Positions 1 to 8,161 of a DNA stretch of 32,637 nt are shown piece by piece. The notes beneath the pieces were generated by a model. The model did not search any database. It was given only the letters and a program-made list of their open reading frames with translations, and was not told the origin of the DNA. The stretch spans positions 1 to 32,637 of the forward strand of contig CANJQC010000055.1 in NCBI GenBank assembly GCA_947476295.1, written 5' to 3'. The translations under genes were made by a program, and so were the position numbers. Origin of the DNA: Planctomycetaceae bacterium (GTDB lineage Bacteria; Planctomycetota; Planctomycetia; Planctomycetales; Planctomycetaceae). The first letter of the stretch is position 1. Each line of letters begins with the position of its first letter.

Positions 1-204
1 CTGTGACCTGCCTTCAGGCGTCACCAACTCCACCGATTGCCTCCGGGATTTTGCGCCCCGCAGCTTCTTCTGCCAGTTGTAGAACGACGCAACTGACACG
101 CCCTCCCACTCACAGAATTCAGCCACCGTCAGCCCTGACTCTCGCCGCCCCCGAATCCGCTCGCTCCACGCACAATGCTTCCCAAGATCTACATGACGCC
201 CCAT
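1..204 (-). CDS. tnpA: IS66-type transposase accessory protein TnpA, partial (5' end only)
   Basis: The first 68 codons are open on the minus strand from an ATG at 204 to the window edge. The start is preceded by CGGAGG seven bases upstream. The peptide has the IS66 TnpA layout: a basic W-S-E-R-I-R start (residues 13-18), a helix-turn-helix segment TVAEFCEWEGVS (26-37), then VASFYNWQKKLR (38-49) and a polar tail. In IS66-family elements this small protein is encoded upstream of tnpB and the DDE transposase tnpC and is needed for transposition; those genes would lie left of the window. The rest of the gene is cut off, so whether the element is intact cannot be judged. The family call rests on motif recognition. 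Confidence 0.75.
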   Translation of the reverse strand, partial: MGRHVDLGKHCAWSERIRGRRESGLTVAEFCEWEGVSVASFYNWQKKLRGAKSRRQSVELVTPEGRSQ

Positions 205-264
205 GATTCATTCCTCCGCTCGGTTGAAGAAAACTCAAACCGACAGAGAATGCAGGGGCTGTCT

Positions 265-288
265 ATAATGGTTGTGGGGTACGGTTAC
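265..288 (-). repeat. Candidate IS66 terminal inverted repeat
   Basis: Read on the minus strand, the sequence starting at 288 is GTAACCGTACCCCACAACC. IS66 elements usually begin with GTAA and have the first ORF shortly inside the end; here tnpA starts 84 bases inside. The other end of the element is outside the window, so neither the matching repeat nor the usual 8-bp target duplication (it would be 289-296) can be confirmed. Confidence 0.35.
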
Positions 289-399
289 AGCTTGCTGACA
301 AATGAGCCGACCGCCAAGGTGGGCATCAAGAACAAAGGACTGATGGCCGGATGGAACGAGCACTACTTGGCAGAAGTCCTTTTCAAAAAAACGACTTAA
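289..399 (+). pseudogene. Possible 3' remnant of a gene interrupted by the IS66 element
   Basis: Directly outside the proposed element end, 36 codons read open and end in TAA at 397-399. The peptide includes AKVGIKNKGLMAGWNEHYL, which has a protein-like mixture rather than the arginine/serine-rich look of a shadow frame. No start codon belongs to it on this side of the element. I read it as the tail of a target gene whose 5' part lies beyond the IS, but the family is not recognised and the run is short enough to be chance. Confidence 0.3.
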
Positions 400-466
400 C
401 ACGCAATCGCCCTGGTGACCGCCCCCTGCTGGTAGTGCAGCATCTCAAATCAAAATGCGGTTTGTT

Positions 467-1213
467 TTAAACGCATTTTATAGAGTAAGAATTATCAACA
501 AATGCATGGCACATTTCCTTAGACTTTCTTGGTGCGTAGTTCACTTGGGCCCCGTGTTGAATCATCTGAATACCTGTCCGATCACTAAAATCACGACTGA
601 TTATCCTTTCGAGGTTGTTACTGGCATCTACTATTCCACCTTCTTTTCCGACGAGTTTACCCTCTTTTATCATTGCGTTACCATATTTTGCATGCATTGG
701 AGGCAGCTTTTGAACCGCGTCTTCTTGGTCCCCAACCCCGTGGCCAAGAGCGTCCTTCACTCTCGTGACGGACATCAGGTCATAGTCCGAATACATATAG
801 TCACCATGGAACAGAACGCATCCGGCCGTGTTTCCCTCGTAGACGATTTTAAAGCCATTTGTAAGTTCGTGTCTCCCGGCAACCTCGGTCTTCTTCTGGT
901 CAATATGTTCGGCAAAAAATTTGTTCCACCAGTTATTCGCGTCCTTGAAGTCTTCTGAACTCGCGTAAACTATTTTCTCGTGCATTGGGTAAACAACAAG
1001 GCCTGCTGTAGTTTCATTGTCACGTTCTGGCTTGTATGTCTTGGCTTTGCAATTTAGAGGTTTTGGTTTGTAGCCGTTCCGGCCCATATACCGCATGGAG
1101 TATGGGTTCTGTGCGCGAACAACAATTTCGCAGCGCACTTTTGCCGAATTTTCATGTGTCAATCTTTTAAAGATTTCGATGTGGTCGCGACGCATTGGCG
1201 GAATTGGGTTCAT
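467..1213 (-). CDS. Class II nucleotidyl (adenylate) cyclase domain protein, edema factor/CyaA/ExoY type
   Basis: This 248-residue protein carries the catalytic signatures of class II cyclase toxins in the right order. KPLNCKAKT at 51-59 matches CyaA KGLGVHAKS, with the two ATP-binding lysines (K51, K58) at the same spacing as CyaA K58 and K65, followed by AGLVVYP like AGYIP. SDYDL at 142-146 supplies the two metal-binding aspartates (D143, D145; compare TADYDLF in edema factor and ExoY). SNNLERI at 198-204 and IQHGAQVN at 218-225 match the edema-factor region ending in NHGTEQDN, including the metal-binding histidine (H220). Known members make cAMP, or cGMP/cUMP in ExoY-like enzymes, inside eukaryotic cells. 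The domain is shorter than ExoY (about 378 residues) or the CyaA catalytic domain, so accessory helices are lost. An in-frame TAA lies 12 bases before the ATG; M7 is an alternative start. No signal peptide is visible. GC is about 44% by hand count over 541-720, below the neighbouring genes. Confidence 0.78.
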   Translation of the reverse strand: MNPIPPMRRDHIEIFKRLTHENSAKVRCEIVVRAQNPYSMRYMGRNGYKPKPLNCKAKTYKPERDNETTAGLVVYPMHEKIVYASSEDFKDANNWWNKFFAEHIDQKKTEVAGRHELTNGFKIVYEGNTAGCVLFHGDYMYSDYDLMSVTRVKDALGHGVGDQEDAVQKLPPMHAKYGNAMIKEGKLVGKEGGIVDASNNLERIISRDFSDRTGIQMIQHGAQVNYAPRKSKEMCHAFVDNSYSIKCV

Positions 1214-1308
1214 CAGTTTCTCTTAATCCGAATGGCGGAAACGTCCTTGTCAACGTCTAGGGGGTCTGTCCACAGACCTCGTACGAATTCGAAATTGTTC
1301 TGGCGATG
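1213..1308 (-). other. Short open segment ending in a stop-start overlap with the cyclase ORF
   Basis: Upstream of the cyclase, one minus-strand frame reads 31 sense codons after a TAG and ends in TGA at 1213-1215, sharing its A with the cyclase ATG (TGATG). The peptide contains FEFVRGLWTDPLDVDKDVSA, protein-like but without a start codon. It could be the tail of a decayed upstream gene or toxin carrier whose translation was once coupled to the cyclase. At this length chance cannot be excluded. The remaining bases up to 1516 show no convincing gene on either strand. Confidence 0.25.
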
Positions 1309-1516
1309 CTATAAAACTGGCTACCACTACCGGTTCGTTTGATTTTCAGCCGCTTTCGTCAGCGATTTTTCGCGCGACGTTGCGTTACGAAGACAGGAAT
1401 GACTCGAACATTTCGTGTAACAGTACACAGACTTGTCTTCCGTGAAAAGGCGGAATTGATCGGATCTGTGTCGTCGTTACTCGTATATGCGGAGTGAGAT
1501 TTGTCCGTCCGCCTGA

Positions 1517-4480
1517 CTAAGGGTTGACCGGCAGTGACGAACTGACAACCGAACGGATGAAGGCAAGGAGGTCGGCGGCTTCATCGGCGGTCAGATCCGC
1601 AAGGACTCCGTCCGGCATGAGGGATTTTGTACTCTTCTGCAGTTCTTCAATGTCGGATCTCGCAATGGTGACCTGTTGTCGATCGGCCAGCTTCAGAATG
1701 ACCCGTTCGTCAGACTGGCTTTCCATCAAGCCATTCAGGACTCGGCCGTCATTTATCACTGCTGTCCAGGTTGCAAACTTATCATCAATTTTTTGGGACG
1801 GCTGTACGATATGCTGCAGCAGTTCCGACATGTGGACATATTTTCGGCTGATGTCGGCCAGAGTCGGACCGACAGACATCGCGGCATCATCCTGATGATG
1901 ACAACTGCGACAACGCGCGGCATCGCTGAAGAAGATCAGGCGGCCTCGTAATGCATCGCCGTCTTGTGAAAGGACCAAAGAAGGCTCAAATGTCCTTCCC
2001 AGCGTTTTCTTGCGCTGCGATTCCGGGACGAAGGCATCGAATAAGCCTCGAACATCGCTGCTGGCATTCCGAACGGATTCGATCGTCACTTCACGATCCC
2101 ACGACGACAGTTTTTCTGAATGCAGTTGCGCCATCAGGGCGAGCGAGCCTTCTGTGGATCCCACCAATGTCTGAATTGCGTCGGTGCGTGCGGCCACGTC
2201 GGAATTCGTGAACTTTAGTGATGCCAGAGCCGTGGCCTGCGGCGATCCGGAAACAAGCGGCTCTGACCAATCAGGAGACTGACTCGGATTATTCGGCAAT
2301 GATTGGATCCAGCGTTCGATCAGTGAAATCCCGTGGCTGTCTACGACCTGCGATCCGATGTACGGCATCCGCGCATAGCCCAGCTTGGACATGCGATACA
2401 TCATCACTGATCGATACGGATCTCCGGGGACAATGATCTCTGTTTTCCTCATTCCGAAGGAGCCGATGCCTGTGCCTTTGTTGGTATTCAATTGATCGAA
2501 TGCCAGATCCCGAGTCAAAAAGAATGACACGATCGCATTGCCGCCTTTGTGGTGACACATGCTGCAGTTGCCATGCAGATACGATCGAGCGCGATCATTC
2601 AGGTCCAGCGATTCATTCTTTGTATCCACCAGATGCCAGGCTTGACTTTGGGCCTCTTCTGGAATCGCAGCGATGACGTGCTGACTCAACAGCGACTCCA
2701 GTTGATCTGCACTGCCTGAACCATTCGCAGTCGGCCGCGACAGTTGGTTGCCCACAAACCCCAGCACGAATCCAGGGCCTGCATTATGGCACAGGCGACA
2801 TTCATTGATCGCGTTGCTGTGCCAAGTGCGTTCGGCAACTTGACCAACACTGTTGGCATCCGGCCAGAGCACGGGCTTCGTCGTGCCGATTGAGCTGACG
2901 AGTTCCGCGTCTGTGCCAGATTCGTTCCAGAGGTAGCTGTAGGGATTCCACACGCCGTTCTGCAGATGCAGAATCTGAGTCTCCGAAGGCTTGTCGGCCT
3001 TTCCGGACTTATCAGGAACCGACAAATGCTTTGCGAATGCCGTACCTTCCGGATACGTCCCCCGAACTCCGCTGTTTGCAGCCAATTGAATCCGGTCATT
3101 GCCGGGCACAGCGACAAATCGCTGAGCGACGGCACCGTCGGTCCAGCGCGGAACAACGACGTCGTATCCAACAACACCGGGGGCTGGCTGCATCGGGGTC
3201 AGAGATTTGAAGACACCGGTTTGGCTGAGCAGTTTCGGAAAGTTGGCCGAGAGATCTTCCACGTAGTTGGGAAGCAACTCGTAGATTTGTCCGGTGAGGT
3301 CATAATCGAGCACAAACAATTCGCCAGCCGATCCTTCAAGGAAATCCGTGATTCGCAGGTCAGTATCGACCAGCGTACGGCCGACAAACGATCCGTCGGC
3401 CACTCGACCAACCGACCAGATCGTTCCCGTGATGTAGTCACCGTAGACGAATTCTCCGTCCAGCGTCGTGAGTTTTCCACCGCGATAAACAGGACCGCCG
3501 ATGACCGAGTTTGCTTCCGAATGATGATGGTCTCGAATCGGTGGTGTGATCGGGGTCGGTCCCGGGGTGACTTCTGTCCGCAGCCGCGCGCGGCCTTCCA
3601 TAATCGGCCAGCCGCAATTGGTTCCGTTGCCGACCAGATAAACCATCTCCCACGTTTCCCAGCCGTTGTCCGCCACAAAAATTTCGTTCGTCTTCGAATC
3701 GATCCCGAACTTCCACGGATTGCGGAGACCGTAGCCGAAAATCTCTGGCCTCGCAGCGGAATTATTGACAAACGGGTTGTCCAGCGGGATCGAATAGTTC
3801 TGTCCCGTGGCCAGATGATCAACATCAAGTCTCAAGATTGCGCCGAGCAAATCGGTCACATCTTGGCCCGTCGTTAATCCGTCTGGCGGATTGGGTCCGG
3901 AGCCATCCCCGGTTGCAATGTAGAGCAGACCGTCCGTCCCGAATCTCAGGCAGCCGGCGTTGTGACCTCCCGAAGGCCAGGTGATGATGACCGTTTCGCT
4001 CTTCGGATCGATGACCGGAGCGGTCTCATTCGTCATAATAAATCGCGACAAGCGAGTATGTAGCCCTCCTTCCGGATGGACGAGGCAAAGATAGATAAAT
4101 CGATTCGTCTGGAATTGCGGATGCAGCACGGCGGCAAAAAGCGACACGTTGCCATCGGCCTGTATTTGAAGATCTGCAGCGAGGTCCGCTTGATCCGTGG
4201 CTGCATCTTTTTGAAACGTGAAAACTCGTCCACCGATTTCCGTGACCAGCAGTCGATTCGTGCCGGGGATCTCCTGAAGACTCGTGGGATGATCGAATTT
4301 CAGTTGAGGAAATGCGGGAACAATCCTGAACGGTTCCGGAGGTGTCGGCGTACCTTGCAGATGTGATGTGGTCCATGGTTCTCGCGGCTGCGGCTCTGTT
4401 GCCGTTGCGCCGTGACACGGAAGGACCATGGCTATCAGGAATGCCAGACTCCACGATCGTGTCGAAAGCACTTTTCCCAT
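1517..4480 (-). CDS. Exported PQQ-type glucose/sorbosone dehydrogenase propeller fused to c-type cytochrome domains
   Basis: A 987-residue exported protein in three parts. After a signal peptide (residues 1 to about 28), residues 50-410 form a glucose/sorbosone dehydrogenase propeller, with the family phrases GGHNAGCLRFG, LYIATGDGSGPN and YGLRNPWKF. The middle part resembles the dicytochrome modules often attached to such propellers and has CRLCH (near 560) and CSMCH (near 636). The end is a TIGR02603-like planctomycete heme domain: GRLIFFSDAARCRSCHH near 855, then a loop ending in DLLAFIRS. Three CxxCH heme sites suggest periplasmic sugar or alcohol oxidation feeding electrons to its own hemes. 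An AGGAGA Shine-Dalgarno lies nine bases before the ATG. The substrate cannot be read from sequence. Confidence 0.85.
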   Translation of the reverse strand: MGKVLSTRSWSLAFLIAMVLPCHGATATEPQPREPWTTSHLQGTPTPPEPFRIVPAFPQLKFDHPTSLQEIPGTNRLLVTEIGGRVFTFQKDAATDQADLAADLQIQADGNVSLFAAVLHPQFQTNRFIYLCLVHPEGGLHTRLSRFIMTNETAPVIDPKSETVIITWPSGGHNAGCLRFGTDGLLYIATGDGSGPNPPDGLTTGQDVTDLLGAILRLDVDHLATGQNYSIPLDNPFVNNSAARPEIFGYGLRNPWKFGIDSKTNEIFVADNGWETWEMVYLVGNGTNCGWPIMEGRARLRTEVTPGPTPITPPIRDHHHSEANSVIGGPVYRGGKLTTLDGEFVYGDYITGTIWSVGRVADGSFVGRTLVDTDLRITDFLEGSAGELFVLDYDLTGQIYELLPNYVEDLSANFPKLLSQTGVFKSLTPMQPAPGVVGYDVVVPRWTDGAVAQRFVAVPGNDRIQLAANSGVRGTYPEGTAFAKHLSVPDKSGKADKPSETQILHLQNGVWNPYSYLWNESGTDAELVSSIGTTKPVLWPDANSVGQVAERTWHSNAINECRLCHNAGPGFVLGFVGNQLSRPTANGSGSADQLESLLSQHVIAAIPEEAQSQAWHLVDTKNESLDLNDRARSYLHGNCSMCHHKGGNAIVSFFLTRDLAFDQLNTNKGTGIGSFGMRKTEIIVPGDPYRSVMMYRMSKLGYARMPYIGSQVVDSHGISLIERWIQSLPNNPSQSPDWSEPLVSGSPQATALASLKFTNSDVAARTDAIQTLVGSTEGSLALMAQLHSEKLSSWDREVTIESVRNASSDVRGLFDAFVPESQRKKTLGRTFEPSLVLSQDGDALRGRLIFFSDAARCRSCHHQDDAAMSVGPTLADISRKYVHMSELLQHIVQPSQKIDDKFATWTAVINDGRVLNGLMESQSDERVILKLADRQQVTIARSDIEELQKSTKSLMPDGVLADLTADEAADLLAFIRSVVSSSLPVNP

Positions 4481-4765
4481 GCTCGTTCTCTCCTGAGTTC
4501 AACTGCGGCGGTTGAGAAGTCGCTCACACGGCGAATCTTGAACGGCATTGCAGTCCTTTGGTGATCGAAATTCAATCGTGTCGGGAAGAAAACAAGTCCG
4601 GTTCTTCTCTCTCTCGGCAAGCAGTATGGTGTCAGCTCAACAGTAGATCCGCAACTCCACGCGCAATGCTTCGAACGCCGGACTCGCAGGATACCGGCAT
4701 ATGCGAGGCATGAACTCGCCGACGACATTGGGAGACAAGGTAGCGCCGCCGAATAGTAAATTCTT

Positions 4766-6037
4766 TTAATCTGCCACAAGAATCCCAATCGATTCAATCG
4801 CCGCATGGCCTGACTTGCGGAACGGCCGTGGCATTGGTTGAGCATGACCTTGCTCGTCGATTGTTCGACAGCGAAATGTGTATTCACCAGCGGGCAAGCC
4901 CGGCATGACGGCAGCCCAATGCGCATTGGTGAGTCGCAGTGGCCAGTTCTGCGGAACACCGACAGCGTCGAAGCCATGAGTCTGCTGCGGAATTCCTCCA
5001 TTGCTCAGCAGGCCCCACTGCCGCGGCGCGGGCAGCAGTTCGGCATCAATCCACGGTGCCATTGTGAAATAAGGATCGTTCTTCGGTCGCTCGGTCGCAT
5101 TCGATTCCATCGACACCTGGACTTTCGACAGTCCTGAAATACCAACCTGAGCATATCCCGAAACCGTGATCGCTTCACCAGGCTTCACTTCTTTGGGGAC
5201 GGAAATCGTGGCGGCGAAAGTCTTCAATGGACTATCGACGTCGTTGTTCTGCTCGGCATACGTATCATTCGCATGAGCCAGATTGGTCAGCACAACATGT
5301 GTCAGCCATTTGATCGATTTGAAACCGTACGCTTCGGGCACAACCACGCGCACCGGACCGCCACGCTCAGAATTAAGCCATTCACCATTCAGCTTGTAGC
5401 AGAGAATCACGGGTGGCAGATCGAATAAATCTTCCAGAACCCGTCCGATCGGCAGCGAACTGCGAAACATCTGCGTGGCATCATCGTTGTGGTAGCCGTA
5501 GTAGAAGACTCGCCGAAGATCTTCGCGCGGCTTCGTCAGCCAAATGACCTCCCGCAGGGGCACACCTTCCCACAATCCCATGCCGAGCGGGCAGCCCAGA
5601 TTTAGACACGTCATAACCTTAGGAAATCGAACCGCATGCGTTTCACCGAGCTTTAGCAAAGCTTCGAAATCGAGCGACGTGCCATCGACTTTCGTCAGCG
5701 GCCTGCCAATCTTCGCCGGATTGTCGGGATCAGAAATCACTTCCAGACGCCATGTCTCTCGTGTCAGTCCAACTTCGGATTTCTTGTCATCCGGCAGCGA
5801 ATGCGGCAGCGGCATCCCTCGAGAAACATCGCGAAAATCTTCTGCGGGCGTAAAGTATGGGTCTGACCGCACACCACCTTTATCCGGCTTGACATGTTTC
5901 TTTGGCGCAGCCGATGCTGTCTCGTCGGCAACAACATTGACCGCCATCTGCGACACCGCACATCCGAACACACCGGCCTTCAGAAAAAAACGCCGCGTGA
6001 GTTCAATATGCTCGGCAAGAAATTCAGCACGATCCAT
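4766..6037 (-). CDS. Tat-exported sulfite-oxidase-family molybdopterin oxidoreductase
   Basis: I choose the ATG at 6037 (423 residues); upstream in-frame ATGs at 6082 and 6061 lack a ribosome site and would put extra residues before the Tat signal ELTRRFFLKAG. The body follows the sulfite oxidase fold: Moco-binding domain with TCLNLGCPLG (C144, C149; one is the presumed molybdenum ligand), VPLREVIWL, GYHNDD, then RGGPVRVVVPEAYGFKSIKWL. The C-terminal half is a Mo-co dimerisation-type beta domain beginning near TISVPKEV. The ligand segment lacks the classic ECAGNGR form, so the substrate is uncertain; sulfite or another S-/N-oxide is possible. It follows nothing obvious on its strand and lies 285 bases upstream of the dehydrogenase/cytochrome fusion, which could accept its electrons (inference). 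Confidence 0.85.
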   Translation of the reverse strand: MDRAEFLAEHIELTRRFFLKAGVFGCAVSQMAVNVVADETASAAPKKHVKPDKGGVRSDPYFTPAEDFRDVSRGMPLPHSLPDDKKSEVGLTRETWRLEVISDPDNPAKIGRPLTKVDGTSLDFEALLKLGETHAVRFPKVMTCLNLGCPLGMGLWEGVPLREVIWLTKPREDLRRVFYYGYHNDDATQMFRSSLPIGRVLEDLFDLPPVILCYKLNGEWLNSERGGPVRVVVPEAYGFKSIKWLTHVVLTNLAHANDTYAEQNNDVDSPLKTFAATISVPKEVKPGEAITVSGYAQVGISGLSKVQVSMESNATERPKNDPYFTMAPWIDAELLPAPRQWGLLSNGGIPQQTHGFDAVGVPQNWPLRLTNAHWAAVMPGLPAGEYTFRCRTIDEQGHAQPMPRPFRKSGHAAIESIGILVAD

Positions 6038-6188
6038 GATTGCAACCCCAATTGTGTTCATAATCACATCGGCGAGCGGCATGCGTTAGCTGGCCGGTAC
6101 ATTGCGATTCAGAAGTATAGCGGTCTTCGCGCGCGCGGGAGTGGCATTCGTACCTAGGGGCACACGCCCAATGCCACTCGATTTAATC

Positions 6189-6248
6189 CAGTGTCGTCTT
6201 TCGCTCTGCGAAAGTAACGCTACTTTTGCGGAGCAAAAGGCGACACTG
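6189..6248. repeat. 60-bp imperfect palindrome
   Basis: Two 28-base arms, starting CAGTGTCGTCTTTCGC and ending GCAAAAGGCGACACTG, pair with about 24 matches around CGC at the centre. There is no T-run after it on either strand, so it does not look like a terminator. It has the form of a palindromic intergenic repeat. Confidence 0.8.
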
Positions 6249-6273
6249 AATCAACGAAAGTCGCAAATCGAGT

Positions 6274-6303
6274 ACCGGCGGGCTGACGCCGCACCGCTCG
6301 CCG
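6274..6303. repeat. Dispersed 30-bp repeat, copy 1
   Basis: ACCGGCGGGCTGACGCC followed by GCACCGCTCGCCG. A second copy at 23506-23535 matches at 28 of 30 positions in the same orientation. The ends CGGCGGGC and GCTCGCCG are roughly complementary, so the unit can also fold. Confidence 0.85.
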
Positions 6304-6479
6304 CAGTGGTGTCGGCCTGGGAATAACTGTTCCTGGGATCCTCTTCGTAGAATGCATGACGGTACCGGAATCATTTTTTCCCGCTGAAGCAGGGACAGCG
6401 GCTTGAATTCCTGTCATTATTTGCTCGATGTCACGCCACTGGCCAAATTCCGTCAATGCCTCACAAAGAGACGACTACT

Positions 6480-8153
6480 GTGAAACATTCCCTTCTTGCC
6501 ATTTCGTTTGTCGTCGTGCTATTGACGGTCTCACCATCTGACGCGACTGCTCAGGAGATTTCCTGGCATGCCTCGGGGAAAAATGGAGTGGTAGCGGCCG
6601 GACATGCGGATTCGGTGGCGGCGGGCGTGAGGATTCTGGATGCTGGTGGGCGTGCGGCCGATGCTGCAGCGGCGACGATCTTGGCGCTTGCCGTCACGGA
6701 CTACGGTTCGTTTGCGATCGGTGGTGAGGTGCCTGTTCTGGTCTACGATGCGAAGACGAAGCACGTCAAATCACTGAGCGGTGTTGGCGGAGCACCTCTG
6801 GATCCGGCAGCGATCGAGTGGTTCTACCAGAATGGCATCCCGTCAACGGGAAGCATGAAGGCAGCACCTGCGCCGGGGGCGGTTGATCTGGTCATCACAC
6901 TTCTGAAGCTCTACGGAACGATTTCCTTTGAGCAGGCGGTGACGCCGACACTGGAGCTTCTCGACAAAGGCAACGCAACGTGGCATCCAAATCTCGCCTT
7001 GACGCTGCGCAAACTGGTCGATGCGGAGCGTGCTGCCCAAGGAAGTCGTGAAGAGAAACTCAAGGCGGCACGCGATCGTTTCTACAAGGGAGATGTTGCT
7101 GATGAGCTGGAAGCGTGGTACATCGCGACGGGTGCGTTTCTTCGCAAACAAGATTTGGAAGCCCAGACGACGCTGGTGGAAGATCCGGTTTCGATCGAAT
7201 ACCGAGGCTACACGGTTTACAAATGCGGTCCTTGGACGCAGGGACCTGTGCTTTGTCAGAATCTGCGACTGCTGGACGGATTCGATCTGCACTCGATGGG
7301 GCATCTTTCCGCCGACTGCATTCATGTGATGACGGAGGCCATGAAACTAGGTTACGCTGACCGAGATGACTACTACGCGGACCCTCGCTTTTCGTCGGTG
7401 CCGATGAACGAACTGTTGTCCGACAGCTATACAAAACTCCGTCGTCCGCTCATCGATCTGCAACACGCATCAATGGACCGTCGTCCTGGTGATCCCGTAA
7501 AAATGCTGGCGCTGCGAACTGATAGGGCTCCGGACAACGAGACTGAAAAGATTCCGAAGCAGGACACAACAACGTGCGTCGTGGCTGATCGCTGGGGCAA
7601 TGTGATCGCTGCGACTCCGAGCTGCAATATGTTGACGAACACACCCGGTCCTTCGGGAGTCAATACAGGAAACCGCGTGCGAAGTATGAATACAAATCCG
7701 GGTCATCCCAATCGAGTCCAGGCAGGCAAGCGACCCAGAATCACATTGACACCGACCATCGTTCTGAAGGATGGCTTGCCCGTGGTTGCGATCAGCGTGG
7801 CCGGGGGAGATCTGCAGGATCAGACGACACTGAACGTGCTGCTCAACCACATCGACTTCGGCATGATGCCGAAAGAGGCCGTCACGGCACCTCGGTTCAA
7901 TATGAACCATCACCAAGATTCGTTCAATCCAAATCCCGATCGCAACGCCGCGTTCGTGGGACGCGGTGAACTGAAGGTCAACGAAGAAATCCCGCAAGCC
8001 GTCCGCAAGAATCTGTCAGACCGCGGACACCTGCTGGGGATCGTTCCATCGCCAATCGCTCATCCCGTGATGATTTTCATCGACCACAAGACCGGCCTCA
8101 TGCACGCCGCGGGCGACCCCAAAGCCAACCGCCACGCCGGTGCCGCACGATAA
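6480..8153 (+). CDS. Secreted gamma-glutamyltransferase-family protein
   Basis: GTG at 6480 is preferred: it puts the hydrophobic signal HSLLAISFVVVLLT at the N-terminus and has AAGAG ten bases upstream; an in-frame ATG at 6456 has no ribosome site. The 557-residue product has the Ntn-hydrolase proenzyme layout: N-terminal GVVAAGHADSVAAGVRILDAGG with AADAAAA, then SFAIGGEVPVLVYD, and the presumed autocleavage site DTTTCVVADRWGN with T363 as candidate nucleophile. Classical enzymes read TTHYSVVDxxGN here, so the histidine and following residues are changed. Later SVAGGDLQDQ replaces the usual SPGGS loop. Known members hydrolyse glutathione or transfer its gamma-glutamyl group in the periplasm. 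The altered loops suggest a divergent subfamily with perhaps another amide substrate. It converges on the DUF1501 gene with only eight bases between stops. Confidence 0.85.
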   Translation: MKHSLLAISFVVVLLTVSPSDATAQEISWHASGKNGVVAAGHADSVAAGVRILDAGGRAADAAAATILALAVTDYGSFAIGGEVPVLVYDAKTKHVKSLSGVGGAPLDPAAIEWFYQNGIPSTGSMKAAPAPGAVDLVITLLKLYGTISFEQAVTPTLELLDKGNATWHPNLALTLRKLVDAERAAQGSREEKLKAARDRFYKGDVADELEAWYIATGAFLRKQDLEAQTTLVEDPVSIEYRGYTVYKCGPWTQGPVLCQNLRLLDGFDLHSMGHLSADCIHVMTEAMKLGYADRDDYYADPRFSSVPMNELLSDSYTKLRRPLIDLQHASMDRRPGDPVKMLALRTDRAPDNETEKIPKQDTTTCVVADRWGNVIAATPSCNMLTNTPGPSGVNTGNRVRSMNTNPGHPNRVQAGKRPRITLTPTIVLKDGLPVVAISVAGGDLQDQTTLNVLLNHIDFGMMPKEAVTAPRFNMNHHQDSFNPNPDRNAAFVGRGELKVNEEIPQAVRKNLSDRGHLLGIVPSPIAHPVMIFIDHKTGLMHAAGDPKANRHAGAAR

Positions 8154-8161
8154 CGGCTGGG

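Larger units (their letters stand above)
6083..6479. other. Repeat-rich intergenic region
   Basis: The divergent gap between the molybdoprotein and the gamma-glutamyltransferase-like gene. It holds a 60-base palindrome (6189-6248) and a 30-base dispersed repeat (6274-6303). Both strands have short open frames here, but they run through the repeats and are not credible genes. No clear sigma-70 promoter was identified. Confidence 0.7.

Noticed and set aside
455-958. Plus-strand ORF of 167 codons opposite the cyclase gene
   Set aside because: The minus strand carries ordered catalytic motifs; the plus frame shows no family features and covers the same bases.
2966-3877. Plus-strand ORF of 303 codons inside the dehydrogenase/cytochrome gene
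   Set aside because: Antisense shadow of a well-supported propeller domain.
4630-4765. Open frame continuing past the molybdoprotein stop, with a protein-like peptide ending RVELRIYC
   Set aside because: About 42 codons, a length expected by chance, with no start, ribosome site or recognised family.
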